Assembly (NCBI GenBank): GCA_050084985.1
Contig: JBITNC010000001.1
Span: forward strand, 116,746,001 to 116,810,000
DNA: 64,000 bases
Direction of reading: 5' to 3'
DNA from: Nageia nagi
Taxonomy: Eukaryota; Pinophyta
Shown here: positions 34,330 through 47,859 of the stretch, piece after piece
How positions within the stretch are numbered: position 1 is the first letter of the stretch
How the letters are laid out: each line of letters opens with the position of its first letter
The notes under the pieces: generated by a model
Database searches by the model: none
What the model saw: only the letters and a program-made list of their open reading frames with translations
Told to the model about the DNA's origin: nothing
Position numbers and translations under genes: made by a program

Positions 34330-34880
34330 TAGTAGGCTACATGTTGGCAAGCCTTGCGTACTAGCAGGTTGCACATTGGCTAGCACCAAAGGGGTAGGCT
34401 CATTAATAGCCTCAACATTCTCCATGTTCTCATTACCTTTCCACATATTGGAAGGGATCTATGGCTAGTACATATTCTCCAATGTTACTTGAATGTTTGG
34501 ACAATTAGGACCACTTGATGTGTGATCAATAATAAAATATTGTACCACCCACCCATTCGTTGTGTCCTTTTCATTAATTATTGAATTCAATAGATTTGGC
34601 CAACCATCACCACCACCTTTAGTTTGATCATCCTAGCCTGCAACTATCTATGAGGAGCTTGCATTACCACCCTAGCCATACTACTAAGGAGAGTTGGGAT
34701 TAGGTTCCCATCCTTGGTTATTGTACACTATAGAAGGAAGAGGTTCCAACTATCTTGATGAAAAGGGAAAGATTTATGGGAATACCTCTGGTCCTAGTCT
34801 CATGGGGAGGGTGACAATGCTTCCTTTACTGGGAATGCTCTTGACAAACTAGGGAGGAGGGAGAGACTCAACTTATTAAG
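34330..34880 (-). pseudogene. decayed reading frame of unknown origin
   Basis: A single minus-strand frame of about 180 codons carries around nine stops, most of them TAG, with non-random Gly/Asn/Pro-rich composition. Readable pieces are YNNQGWEPNPNSP, DDQTKGGGDGWPNLLNSIIN and HTSSGPNCPNIQVTLENMY. I do not recognise a family. It lies downstream of the LINE ORF2 end on the same strand and may be part of that element or an older fragment it interrupted. Confidence 0.45.
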
Positions 34881-34949
34881 AATGGAGTATTTCCCTAGTG
34901 GCTTATGAGCTTGTGTAAATGGCTAACATCCAGGATGACCTTGTTAACT

Positions 34950-37900
34950 TGATCCTTAATCTAAAACCAAATGTCATATAAAATTATGAGCTTGTCAGCT
35001 AGAGAAAAATCTAGAGAAGGAACTTTCTTAGAAAAAATAATTACATTTCATTATTTTCACAAATTGGACATAATTCTAATTCAAAAAATATTCCAAAAAT
35101 CTTCCAAAGACTTGGAAAAATTAGGTTGATGAAAAAATGGCTAGAAAAAGAAATTCATCCAATTAGATGTCTTTCCATCATTACCACAATGCCAAAATTA
35201 ATGCATAATTGATTCTTCAAAGTTACAAAATTGGCATAATAGATTAACAGCCTCCAAGCATGTAAGTCTATTACCTATAGGAAGATCATGGAAAATCAAA
35301 CTCCATGTAAAATAAGCATGATTAGGTTCAATATATTTGGCCCAAAGCATCTTGAGTTGAGCACTTCACTCAAAGTTAGTGGAGGGAAGGCACCATCGAT
35401 CATTGAATTTAGGAACCATGGGAAGGTTAAGAGAAATCCAATTGTAACCCATCTTAGTACTATAATTAAAAATTGAAGAAACTTTGATCTATTTCCTTTT
35501 CATCCATCACAGGCACTATGAGTGTTATCCAAGCTTGGGTCATAATGAAAAATGAGTGCGATTGATCACTATTTCATATGTATCCTTATCATTTAGTTTT
35601 AAAGAAAATATGAGTTTGAAGTCTTTGCCATGGATCAACCCTTTAGAGGAATGATAAAAAATTCAATAAGGGAGGCAATCACTTTTTTGAATAACCACTT
35701 GGCTCAAATCCATTGAATGGAAGCAAGACATTGATTTTGCAACTTAATAACAAAAGATCACCAAATATTAAGGGAAGAAAGAGCCACATCTTGATGTAGG
35801 TTGTCACAAATGGTCTTGCAAATAAAATACCTAATAATCTTAATTAGAAAATGAGAAATAATCAAAAGAACATAAATTCATATTTCACCATACTTTTTTC
35901 TAAGGGGAATCCCTTGAGAAATACAATACTGTAAGAGAATTTTTGAAGATTTTGAGCCCTACAATGCTTGAATAATCTATTTGCCATTCAAAGCCAACCC
36001 CTACCTATAATAGTCAAAAATCCCCATCCTACCTGAACTGTTAGGAGAAAACATAATTCCCAATAAAATTGGTGGAAACCTTTCTTATCTTTGTTATTAT
36101 TCCATAAAAAATTCCTAAGAATATTTTCTAACTTCTTGTAATAATTTTGGGAGGGAATCTAGCAAGAAGAAGAATAAATATATTTAGAAGCCAAAACATT
36201 GGAGCAGATTTGTAATTTACCTGCTAAGAAAAGCCTTTTGGTGATCCATTAGGATAACTTGTTTTCTACTCTCTATAAAACATATCTCCATAATTGAGCT
36301 GGGATGCTTTGAAAAGAGAAAGGAATTGCCATAAATTTAGACATTTCTCTAGGGCTTAACCATCACCATTAAAAAAAAAGAAAGCCAATTAGGGCATTTA
36401 AATTGAGACTATTTATAAGAAGAAGTTTTTCTCCATTGAATACTTAAGCCTAAGGTTTTTTGGAAGGTGTCAAGATACCCTAAGAGTAAGAAAAGATCAT
36501 TGATAAAATGATCATTAATGAACTTCCCAACATTCCTAAGAAGGGAGATTCCATACACAAGCTTTTGAGAAGATTTATTAGCTAATAGATAGTTGAAGGT
36601 TTCGACTACTAACACATAAATTGAATAAGCTAGAGGATAACCCTATCTAACTGACCTGTAAAAGCCAATAGATTTGGTTTACAACCAATCAAGAGTTAAC
36701 ACTATAGAGGCATGATTGAAGAGCATTTGAACTGAGGCAATAAAGGTTGGGCCAAAGCCTAGAGCTTTTAGCATAGAAAAAATGACATGCCAATGAATTT
36801 TATCATAAGCTTTTTCCAAATTATTTTGAACAAAAAGAGTGTCTTTCTAAGAAGAGTGAGCCAACTCCATTCCTTTTGAAATAGTATTAACATTGTCAAG
36901 GATATATCTGCCCTTGATAAAACCAATTTGCTCCATGTAGAAAATTTAGAGCAATAATGGTTAAAAATTTATGGCCATGGTATTAGTAATAATTTTATAA
37001 CTGATATTGAGGAGAGTAAAAGGCCTCCAACTAGAAATCAACTTTAGATCCCCTACTTTGGTTATGAATTTGATATTACCCTTATTAATTATAGCACCCA
37101 AAGAACCCTAGATAAGATCTTCCTAATAGACACAGAGGAGATCAAGTCCAACAACATCCCATAGTTATTTATAAAATTCACATAGGAAGTCATCTAAACT
37201 ATGATCCTTCTCATTTGCCATATAGGCTAGGGAAGCTTTTAAATCCTTTAAAGAGAGAGGGAAAAGACCTGAGTATATGACTTCACAAATACCATAGTAA
37301 TATTGGGAGGATATGTAACTCAAGTATCCACATCAATAATGGATTTGAATTGAGTTACTAACCTTGTGGTCTGGAGTCTTTGGAAGAACTCTTTGGAAAC
37401 CTGATTGCTAACTTTTTTTCAATGAAGTCAAGCTTGAATTTGAGCACTTTTTGCTTCATACACTTCTATCTTCCTGAGCTCATATCTAACCATAGCAACC
37501 TACTACTACAGAAGAACATTCATAGATTCTACTAATTCTAACCATAAGAAAGCATGTTCAAACTCCTCCCGAAGTGTGCAACCAAAGTGTATATATAGTT
37601 GAGCAAGTTTTACACCCAAAATTCTTAGCACAGATGTGGTTCATAGGATGGCATCATTCCACTAGTTAATCAAATAACCTTCTCCTTGAGTCTTGGATAA
37701 GATTCCATATTGTAAAAATATAGGCTATGGTAGTTGGATGACGAAGGGAAGAGACATTAAGGTGGAATTGAGACTAGAAGGTATAAGGTTACTGAAAAGG
37801 AGAATCAACTTTAACAAATAATGGGCATATGATCTAAGATAGTATTTCTCTATAGGTGACATGACTAAAGGTGATGCAAGGGATAACTTTAAAAAAAAAA

Positions 37901-39900
37901 GTAGATTGATCAATAAGCATGGTCCTATCTAGTTGTTTAATAAATTTACAATCATTTGATTGAAAATTAGACCAAGTGAACTATGGAGAGTCTAAAAATG
38001 CTAAATATTATGATAAGTATTCAAGTTTATCAATCCATCTTATTATTAGAGAAAAAAACAAACATATGTTTCACTAACCCACAATATCATAGGAAGATAT
38101 CATATTTTATCATCATCTTTCTCAATCATGTTAAAGTCCCCATAGAATAACCAAACATCCTAAGGAAGAGATAAAGCAAGCCATAACGATAATGAGCTTT
38201 ATGTGGGCCATGATTAGAAGCATAGATATTAAAACCATAAAAGGTTATCCATCAACATCAAAAAGTGTCCAAATCACTAGATTGGAAGGTTCCACCACCC
38301 ATGAAACTAAAAGGGAATTCCATCACAAAGGAATTAAAGTGATGGAACCTCCTTTTCCATGATAATGATAGGAGTGTACATAAAGCTACTTGGCCATAAA
38401 AAGGAGTTAGAACATTCCAAGTTAAACTCTAAATTTTTAAATTCTTGAAGATAGAGAAATCTAGTTTCTCATAGAGACTAATAACCTTGCCAATTTCACT
38501 ATGGAAAAAATTTTTCATGTGGATCTATCATCCCTTTGATATTCTATGACATAAAAAATATTACATGGAGTTGCGTTCATATAACCATCAACCTCATCAT
38601 CATTACCAATATCATTATCAAAATCCTTGGTATCCCCTAGCTCCTCGAGGTAGGAATAAGGGTTTACAAGAAAGTTTACATGATTATACTTGCGAACATG
38701 CTAAAAGAGCATTTCTCCTATTGGATAGCAAACCCACCCCTTGGGACTCAAGACTTTCTGGGTCGCATTAAAGCTTCTTTGTACTTAGCATTCCATAATG
38801 GGTCTTTTGAGATTGATAGTGATGATGGGTTTAAAACCCTAAGGACATAACAATCATTATAGGGGAGGGCTTAAGAGAGATGGATTGAGAATATGGGGCT
38901 TTCTAAACATTCCCTTATGAGGATATAATGGGTCTAGTAGGCCTAACATCCTATTGAGCATTATGATTTTTCTTAATTTTCATAGTGGTCCATTACCTTA
39001 AGGGATCATTATGCCCATTATTGGTGTTCAAAACATGAGACTTTTTGAAAGGGAATGATGCATGGGCTACTAGAGGCATTATCATCACTATGTGCTTTGA
39101 AGTTAGCCCTCCATGAGAGGGTTGTTCCCCTCATTTTATGCTCAGCTTATTAGCATCGATAATAAGTATTTAAAAGGTTGATATAAGCAATATATCAACC
39201 TTTAACAACACGAGCTATTACCAAATTTGATGACCAAATGATCCTTGAATAAATCTATTTTGATATATACCCTTTTGCAGGGGTGAACTCCATAGAACTT
39301 AAGTTGCTCAAAATAGAAAAAGTATTTAAAGGAACTATAATTCTCTCCATGGAGGACAAAAGAGGAACTAGTAGTTCAGTAAGTTCAACCTAGATAGGTA
39401 CTTCCAATGGAGCTCCTTTATCAATAAAAAAATCTCACATCAAAGGTTGATAGACAAAGAGTGAGTTTCTTAAATACTAGGGATCATGGTCAAAAATAAA
39501 TTTGGCATGATCTTATAGGGAAAATGAAAGAGCAAAACATCCTTCATGAGGTTTTGAATACCCTCAACTTTGACACCATACAAAGTTCAATATTGTTGGA
39601 CCCAACTATGGATCATAAATTCCCTAGGAATATGATACAAAAAGTATCATGTCAAAGTATGAATTTCCAACCAATCATATGTATTGTTAAAATCATCAAC
39701 AAGGATATCAACATTAGAAACAAAGGGATTACCTCATTATACACCTTTGATATGAACGTTTGGACCTCCTTAGATGACATTGCTACTTCAGTAGTTTTTG
39801 AATACATAGAATCTATTGAAAAAAGGAAACTAATCCCATCAAGGTAGTGGGAAACCAACTTACATAGCACTCAAAGCCAAGGATATTAAAAACTCTCCTA
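34950..39900 (-). mobile_element. LINE (L1-type non-LTR retrotransposon), decayed
   Basis: Read on the minus strand. ORF1 region about 39150-39530 has a DUF4283-like stretch (FFIDKGAPLEVPI, VELTELLVPLL). The endonuclease at 37700-38500 shows FNIYASNHGPHKAHYRYG and WLFYGDFNMIEKDDDK. The RT at 36400-36900 shows NLEKAYDKIHWHVIF, LKALGFGPTFIASVQMLFNH, then SIYVLVVETFNYLLANKS and HFINDLFLLLG, where FADD has become FIND. A C-terminal zinc-finger-type segment at 35100-35400 reads LEMLWAKYIEPNHAYFTWSL and LLCQFCNFEESIMH. It is a different LINE family from the fragments at 19740 and 40735. Stops are frequent and the ends are approximate. Confidence 0.78.
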
Positions 39901-40109
39901 CATACTTTAATATGATATAGATCCTAGGCCAATAGTTCGACTCATGCACCAGAGCAAACCCTAGTTTGGATTAATTTTTGCATAAGATACATAGCTTAGT
40001 TCATGAGATAGTGTAAATACCATTAAAATATGAGAAATTTTCTTATAAGATTCTTCAACATCTAAAGGATTTTAATTTTTCTTAAGCTTGAAATACCATT
40101 ATGATAAAA

Positions 40110-40715
40110 TACAAATAAATTAAAATAATAAATTATGTCTTTTGAAATTTATTTTAATTGAGATAATAACTTCATTCTTGAATAGGAAATCTAGAACATA
40201 TGACTAATTAATGATCAATAAATTTAGTCCTATAAAATTGATGGTAAAATTATAACATTGAGAATCATTATTTATTATTATGGCAAAAAATCATTGAACT
40301 ATAATTTATAATATTTAAAAAGATATCAAACAACTTCACTAATAAAAAAGTTTATTCTTATTAAACTTAACTCTAAAGAATGGCACATCCCTCTAATTAT
40401 AGCATAAACTTTATATAGAATGGCACTTCATTCTAATTGTAGTGTAAATATTAGGCTTTGATAAGAATTTTAATAGCCAAGTTTGAATGCTTTTTAATCA
40501 TTCAATAATTTCTTCCAACATGTGAACAATGACTTTTATAGATGGCCTAAGCAATGGATCCTCCTGAACATATCATAGCCCAATCAACACCATTCTTTTC
40601 AACTATTGTGACTCTATGTCACTCCCTATTGAGAATGTTGCCCCTCCATCAAATTCACAAGCTATGCTTTCTCTAGGAAATCTTAAATCTAATCCAACAA
40701 AAGGATTTTCCCCAC
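40110..40715 (-). pseudogene. receptor kinase 2, 3' end of kinase domain and 3' flank
   Basis: Positions 40490-40715 align to 30540-30745, the kinase C-lobe of receptor kinase 1 around LWCVQEDPSLRPSMKAVVQM, with stops and small indels. Positions 40110-40480 match the 3' flank of kinase 1 (29860-30460). The gene is cut at about 40715, where LINE sequence begins. This and the 5' part at 42623-43421 are the two ends of one tandem paralog. Confidence 0.75.
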
Positions 40716-40734
40716 ACCTTTTTGGATCTTTATA

Positions 40735-42415
40735 AATGAAATTTCAATTCATTTATTCAAATATATTCATAAGAAGAAGATGGATTTTTACTTCACCATG
40801 CCTTGGTCTCTATCCTCTGAACTCTTGAGGGACTTCAAGATCAATTGGATGCACAAGCTGATTTCTATACTTTAAGATAATTAGGAGTGAACCTTACAAA
40901 GACTAAATATATGGTATTTAATACTACTAGGAAAGTTCTATCCTATTTCCATTTTCATCTTTAGGGAAAAGTAGTGGAGATCACCATCTCATACATATAC
41001 CTCAAAGTTCTTTTCATTAGGACCACATTTAAGATGAAGTCTATCATCCAAGCTCACATTTGTAAGGGATATGCAACTCTTTCCTTACTCGAGAGAATTT
41101 TCTTTAGAGCTCATTTCCAACATCTTCCAATGTAGATGAATATTTTTGATACTTTGATCAAATTGACTATAACTTATGGATCAAAGATATGGGTTTCTAA
41201 TCTTTTTTCGATTGAATTTTCTTAAGTTGAACAACTACAAACATATTTTCTTCAAAGTTTTATGTAGTGTTAGCATATGGTCCCTTAATCTATTATCCTC
41301 GTAGATTTTTAAGCTTCACCTATCCAATTGGAGATTATTTTAAAGTTTATTAACTATCTTTCCAAGCTTCTCACTATGGGGACATCCCTTCTAGATGTGG
41401 AAGGTGCACTTACCTTGCTTTATGCTCTTTGATGGATCTTTCATGTAGTCATAGAAGCAAACATAGTGGCTAATATTCTGAGGCATCTATATTTTTAGTA
41501 AGCATGTAGATGCATATATATAGAATTCCTTTTTATTCCCTTTAACTATCATGGAATAAGAAGGCAAAGATATTTTGTGATATTAAAAGGGATATTACTC
41601 TTTAGTACACCCATTGACTTAGATCTCTCTCATTACCCCTCTCTCCCCCAAGTTATCATTTTATCATAGTGCTTTCTTAATAATTAAGATAATCAAAAAG
41701 TGTCTCCTCAATATCTCAAGAAACCTACAACAGATTTCATACAAATCTCCATTGGACAATATCGAGTATGATCCCATTAGCTTCATATTATGATAGATCA
41801 CCATATATTGAGAGAAGAATGAATACATACATTTTTCTCCATAGGGAAAGTAGAAACTCTGCATCACTTTATTTGCCAATGTTCGATCTATTATGAGGTT
41901 CAAGGTATATTTCACTATCTCTTAGGGGTGAATCATGCTCTCAATTATGATGATCAACATTGCCTTGGACTTTACATTAGAGGAGGAATGAAGTTTCATT
42001 GAAAAACAAATTCTCATTCAAACATCTCTAGCCCCTTAGAGTCTAGAGTTATCACAACTTATCTCACCATCTTTGATACACCGAGGCAGGACACAAATAT
42101 TGCTAAAAATTGATAAGCACAAGATCATCTAAAATAAGTAAGAGCCTTAGATATTGTACCCATGGATCTTTGGGAATCCAAAGTAGTGATTGGCAAAGAC
42201 ATACCAATGACTTCTTCATCAATGATTCATCAAGTTAGAAGAGATTAGTTCATGAAGATGAAAAAGAATCCCATTATGATTGTTCCTCATTTTCATGTTG
42301 CATGTTTCTTTCCTTACTTGTAATTTTCAATGTATTTTATTCTCAATCCCTTGGATAGACATTAATGATATTTAATTTGTAACCAATAAAATATCAATAA
42401 AAATAATATTTTTGT
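40735..42415 (+). mobile_element. LINE RT fragment within receptor kinase 2
   Basis: On the plus strand the C-terminal half of a LINE RT is readable: LQDQLDAQADFYTL, VNLTKTKYMVFNTTRKVL, HFHLQGKVVEITISYIYL, then HICKGYATLSLLERIFFRAH and MNIFDTLIKLTITYGSKIW. The same series occurs on the minus strand at 19740-21490. The 3' end near 42385-42415 is A-rich with AATAAA-like motifs, as expected of a LINE tail. It separates the two ends of the kinase gene. Confidence 0.78.
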
Positions 42416-42522
42416 TTACAATTACTCAACTTCATCCCTTTATTATGCTTGCTTGCTCACTACACTTTTACTGTTTGTCATTCAATACTACATTTTATAT
42501 TAACATGGTCTAGAGTTTATTT

Positions 42523-42622
42523 NNNNNNNNNNNNNNNNNNNNNNNNNNNNNNNNNNNNNNNNNNNNNNNNNNNNNNNNNNNNNNNNNNNNNNNNNNNNNN
42601 NNNNNNNNNNNNNNNNNNNNNN
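42523..42622. other. assembly gap (100 N)
   Basis: Exactly 100 N. Right of it is the lectin part of receptor kinase 2; left of it is about 100 bp of unassigned sequence and then the LINE. The EGF, PAN, membrane and most kinase coding sequence of gene 2 could be inside the gap or deleted. Confidence 0.99.
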
Positions 42623-43421
42623 CCATTACATTCCAGTCATATTGCCTAAAAATTCCGTCGGTGTCTAGCGTTACCCTGCGAAGGAACTGGCCTGATCCCG
42701 CAATTCCATCAACCTTCCATACAGTTGCATTATTGTTATTTACTAAATATAAAAGTCCACTTGGATCGAATCTTAACGTCGAGGAATTTTCAAACGACTT
42801 CCATGTGTTGCTGCTCCAAATAGCGCTGTCGGGCTCCACGCAGTCCACTGGATAAATGACCAAGTTCCCATCAGACTGTAAGATGAACTTGAATCGGCCT
42901 GGTGAATAGTTTCTAGCGGAAGCTTTTGAGAACAGTACAGAATTCATTTTCATACTGTGGCCGGGAAGGAGTGTATCTGTAGGATTCTCAAAGGTTTGAC
43001 AGATAGGTTGATCGGAGGTATTCAACAGCACAAAGTTGCCATCATCTCGCATAGCAGCCCCACTTACACTTTGATTCACTGACCATTTTAGGTTTCCTCT
43101 TGAATCAAAGAGGTACAGCCCGCTCTCAGAGAGGTTCAAGGCAGAGCCATCATCAACAGGATTGTTTCCGTTGGCCGTCCAAACGAGAGTCTTAGGATAT
43201 GTGTTCTCAAACCATATGCCTAGCAAATATTCAGATAGTGTTACGTAATACAATCCAAACGCAAACTCTCCATCAGGCGAAGTCCACTTGGATGTGTCGG
43301 ATGTGGTGAGGGTTGAGCCAATTGATATGTAATCATTTTTGTTAGCCTGCTGAGCGAACACGCAGATGGCAAGCATCTGAATAATGAGAATTGAGCGGAG
43401 AATAATAGGAGATGGAGCCAT
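42623..43421 (-). pseudogene. receptor kinase 2, 5' part: signal peptide and lectin domain
   Basis: The start ATG at 43421 aligns with that of kinase 1 (MAPSPIILRSILIIQMLAIC against MAPILVTLLSILIIHMLGIC). The frame is open for 266 codons through the bulb-type lectin domain to YDWNVM, where the gap begins. Identity to kinase 1 is high throughout, so the pair is a fairly recent tandem duplication. This part shows no stop, but the gene is broken downstream by the LINE. A longer frame upstream of 43421 is open but is leader sequence. Confidence 0.85.
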
Positions 43422-44805
43422 GATAGCAATAGCAGAAGCAGAACAACAATAGAAGAAGAAAATATGGAGCAAAGCAAGCATATGAGGCTGATCATATAAG
43501 GAAGCGAAAATTTTACCGTGTTCGTCACCAAAAATATTACAAGAAGAAAGCTTTGTTATATCCTCTGCAGAACTTGTGAATGAAAACCGTTTACACAAAT
43601 GTCAGGCTAACAAATTTATTTTGTATTCTTTGAGCTACTGAGTTATGAAGATGTTCATCTCTATTACTGCGCTTAACCACATTGTAGAACAGTCGTACAA
43701 GTGTCGACGGAAATTTCTTTACGGCATCAATGACAAGTAGCAGACGTAAGTCATTACTACTTGTTATTTATGAATCTTAAAGAATCAAGAGTTTCTATTA
43801 TGTGATGAGAGATATATGATATCCTACACATCTACATCGCCATTCCATCACTTCTAAGAAATTAGAAAAGAAAAGAAAGAAATTAGAAAAGATCTATATT
43901 ATTCATTTTTAGAAAAGTATTATTTGAAGAAAGTTAAAATGCAATTAACGTAATAATAAGCAGACTGAAGTATAAAACACTAACAGTAACACATTATGGA
44001 ACGTAAGGATACAATTCCACAATAATTTCAAATGAAATAATTATAAACCTCTAGATGCCTATCAACATATTAGATGGAAAGTTCGTTTCATGCGGGACTA
44101 CAGGAAGACTAAGAACAGGTCATGCATATACCGAGAACTTGTTTGAAGGAGAAACATTGAAACCTATTATTTAGAATAGGTCATGGATATACATACGTAG
44201 AATATTGCAATTGAAATTTCAATTGTGAGATAAAGTGGGGCCAACGTGATGGATAGTGCTAGCGGTGATGATGAGAAGTTGCCAAATGGCATTGGTTGGA
44301 GTTAAAGATAATCTACAGTTTTAGCACTACATTAAACTAGTTTTTGATTAAAACGTGGAACGATATCATTTTTGAAGTGTCTATCTTATTTTTTTCATAC
44401 CATGATATAACCCCTTATATTTGAATTGTCTTCAAATCTATCCCATCATTTCTGTTTGTATTTACTGATGCTCTATTATCATTCATTTGATGCCCATTCA
44501 TTTGACAATAATTTTCATGGAGGTTAGCATACATCCACGTTTCACAATACCGTCAGACCCATTTGGTGTAGTGATGCCTTAGTAGATGGTACACGATAGG
44601 GGTGAAGATAGCGAGTTGCCGAGGCCAGGGTCACATCCTTCATGGGTGCGAATAGTAAGGCTTATTTTTTACTGATCAAATGGGATGGATATAGGATCAG
44701 CACTACAATAAAGTTTAATCATTTTCTCGAGGCTAACATGCTAGTTGAACTCTACTTCCTATTGTACGTAAGGATTAACTTTGTCGACCAGAACAATTAT
44801 TGTTT
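43422..44805. other. upstream region of receptor kinase 2, then unannotated sequence
   Basis: Positions 43505-43945 are homologous to pieces near kinase 1 (33000) and at 28370-29200, and so mark the promoter region of this kinase family. From 43950 to 44805 no coding frame or known repeat was recognised. Confidence 0.55.
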
Positions 44806-46527
44806 CAAAAATAAGAAATGAATCAAACTAGAAGGGGATTTCTTTCTCGGCCATTCTTCATCTCGTCACCATTCTCTTGTGGTAATTTAATGAAAATATT
44901 TGTTAAATTGTAGTCATTGGTAATAATGATTGCGTAATATACCATTTGGGCAACAAGAATGATAATTCAGAGGAATGTATTTTTGAAATAGATTTTTTGT
45001 GATATGACATATGTCGTTACTTACAAAGAGGGTTTGTAAATTCCCTTGGGATCCAACATCTTGATATTTTGGGTAGCTCTAGAAAATTTAGATATAATAT
45101 AAAATTTCATTGTGAACTTCCATAACATGGGAAGGATCCTTCCCCTATGCTTTTAATCCTAAAATTCACTCCATGATTGCTTCATCAACTATGTAGAATT
45201 TATTGAGCCATAAGTCAAGGTTATGATATTAGTTTTCTTTCATCTTAATAAAGTTATTTAAATATAAAATTGTTGGGTATTTTCTCTAAGTTGGAGAGCT
45301 TAGGAACATCAAACCTCTATTTGTCTCTATTAGTTATAGTCACTAGCTCTAAACTCAATTGTATTTCTACATGTTGAAACTTGATCTTTTATAAATATTT
45401 GATATTGTCATATTTTATTTTTAAATCCTCTATTTGCACCTCTACCCAAGTTATATTTCCCTTACTATATTTATATCTATTGAGATTATTGTTATTGTTG
45501 ATGTTATGGTTCTCATGACTAGGTTGAGCTTATGCAAATGACACCATGGGTACATAAGTAATTCCTACTTCACCATTAAATGGTGTATATTTTGTACACT
45601 CTATTTATTTATATACTAGTGATTAGTATGTTCGTATTATATATACTCTTATTGGTCTTTCGAGATAAACTTTAATGTCATCAAAGAGTTTTTAATCTTA
45701 GAAATAATCAGTATAATGATTTTGAGAACCATACATTCAATAATTAGTTTCATGCAATGCATGATGTCTCATGTCAACCATTAGATATGTTTGGGTCATG
45801 TTTTCCAATGGTTGGTAGATTTGGTAGTATTTTTCACTTGGAATTTTTAATGTTTGGAATTCTAGGGTAACCTTCCCTCTCTATTAAATTATTGGAATTA
45901 AATCTTGTTCCTTCTTGGTACATATTCTAGTTCTTTCTAATAGAAAATACTAATGCTCTATTTGTTGAAATATGATGCAAGCTACGTGGCATTTCTGGAT
46001 GACCAAAATAAATCTGAAACTCCTTTTGTAATTATATAATAGATTAATATGTAATACTAGGAATAATTTAGTATGTAATAACTTAGATATTTTTAGTTTG
46101 ATTAGTCTTTGATAGTGCAAAAACTATTACATTGTATTGTACAAGTTCTTAAAGTGTTGATACGTGAATTGAATGAAAAAAAATTATAGTATGACACATC
46201 CATATATCACATGCCTTACTTCATTTATATTTGATACTTCATTTTTACCTTTGAAATTCAATATTTAGTCTTCTTTATCCATACTCTAGTGTTGACTATA
46301 AAACTTTAGCACTCCTTTTAAGCACTCTAATACTTCTAAAATTGACATTTAATGTTTGAAAGTTTTTACATTTTTGGATACCTAATTTTGATGCCTATCT
46401 AACTATATTTTTTTTCTTATTCTAAGTTCATTTGATCATGCATTTCTCAACATTGATACTCTTCTCTATAATGTATATGTTTACTATTTAAATTTGTTAT
46501 GCTTCACTTGTTCTAGCTTAAAATTCA
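44806..46527 (+). repeat. 5' LTR of a plus-strand copia element
   Basis: The first 680 bp match 49586-50275 downstream of the copia coding region. The right end at 46527 (ATTCA) is followed by TGGTATCAGA at 46530, the initiator-Met primer site. The start is approximate because AAAATAAGAAATG is shared just upstream of the likely TG at 44819. Confidence 0.7.
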
Positions 46528-46529
46528 TT

Positions 46530-46539
46530 TGGTATCAGA
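46530..46539 (+). other. primer binding site (initiator-Met tRNA type)
   Basis: TGGTATCAGA directly follows the 5' LTR. It matches the standard primer site of plant copia elements. Confidence 0.8.
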
Positions 46540-46599
46540 TACTTGTACAATGGGGGTTAAAGATACATATGGTCTTAATTAAAATTTATTAAGTTATTT

Positions 46600-47560
46600 T
46601 ATGAGGATTATTGCATGAGCTTTCATTAATGGTTGCAATGGCCAACAACACTAAGTCAATTTTGATAGAGTTAGTTATGAATACTAGAGCATTAATATGA
46701 GGACCTTTTTAATGAAAAAAGATCTTTGGGATATTATATATGATGATTTCATAGAACCAACATAATGAAACACACTTATAGTAGAAAATAGATAAGCTAT
46801 AAAGGAAGGGAAAAAACAAGAATTGCTTAGATTTCTATCATGATTAATCAACATTGATTAAAAGTAGTTTTATAATGGTTGGTCATAAAATAGCTACAAA
46901 TGCATGGAAGATATTAGGAGATGGTTACTAAGGGAGTGACCAAGTCAAGTAACTAAAGATGCAAACTCTAATAAAAGAGTTTGAAAATTTTAAGAATGCA
47001 AGAGGTTTAAAAGTGTTGATGGCTATTATATGATAGTGAAGGTTATTGTAAAAAAAAAGCTAACTATTGGAGAAGAATTGGAAAAATGATTATTTTAAAT
47101 AAAGTATTGAGAACACTCACTCACAAGTGGAATCATGTGGTCATTTTTATTCAAGAGAATAAGGATTTATCTACTCTTGAGTTTGATCAACTTATAAGGT
47201 CTCTTATGTATAATGAATAGAGGTTGAGAGAAATATTTATTAGTGGTGAGGAAAAAATATTTTCTTCTAATATTAGTGAAACAAGCTCTGGTTGAAAATA
47301 TAAAATACATGGACTAGGAAGAGGTCACAATTATTTTAGAGGAAGATGAGGTAGAAATCATGGCACAACATGTTGAGAAAGATGTTGAATGGATAACAAG
47401 AATGTGTAATGTTATAACCATTGTAACCAGTATGAGTATTTTGAAAGAGAAAGTTGCAAATGACGAAAAGATAGCCAACTATAGTAAAGAAGATATTGTT
47501 GATAAAAATATACTTTTATCTTGCAATAAGGAAAATAACAATCATTAAAAAAATTGAATT
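46600..47560 (+). pseudogene. copia gag, decayed
   Basis: The frame reads INMRTFLMKKDLWDIIYDDF after a TAG, a clear copia gag opening. Capsid sequence with many stops follows. At 47360-47548 a piece ends KIANYSKEDIVDKNILLSCNKE, the usual region after the gag zinc knuckle. The knuckle itself is too changed to call, and no protease motif is convincing between 47560 and 47860. Confidence 0.7.
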
Positions 47561-47859
47561 TCTTATAATTTTCAATGTTCTAATCATATGATAGGAAAGG
47601 AGGAATATTTTTTCTTCCTTGGATCATTCTATTAAATCTAACATCAAGCTTGAATATGATATGTATTTGGAGGTGGTTACCATAAGTGTAATGCAGGTGA
47701 AAATAAATAAAGATAATAAGCATGTTCATGAAATCTATTTATGGAGGACTTGATACCCACACTAATTGATCCATTCTTATATTTGTAGACCTATACAAGA
47801 TAAGAGATTGGTGAGTACTCTTACTTTCTTACCTTTATTGATATCTACATAGGAATATG

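Noticed and set aside
39524-39847. 107-codon plus-strand frame
   Set aside because: Opposite the decayed LINE ORF1; no motif.
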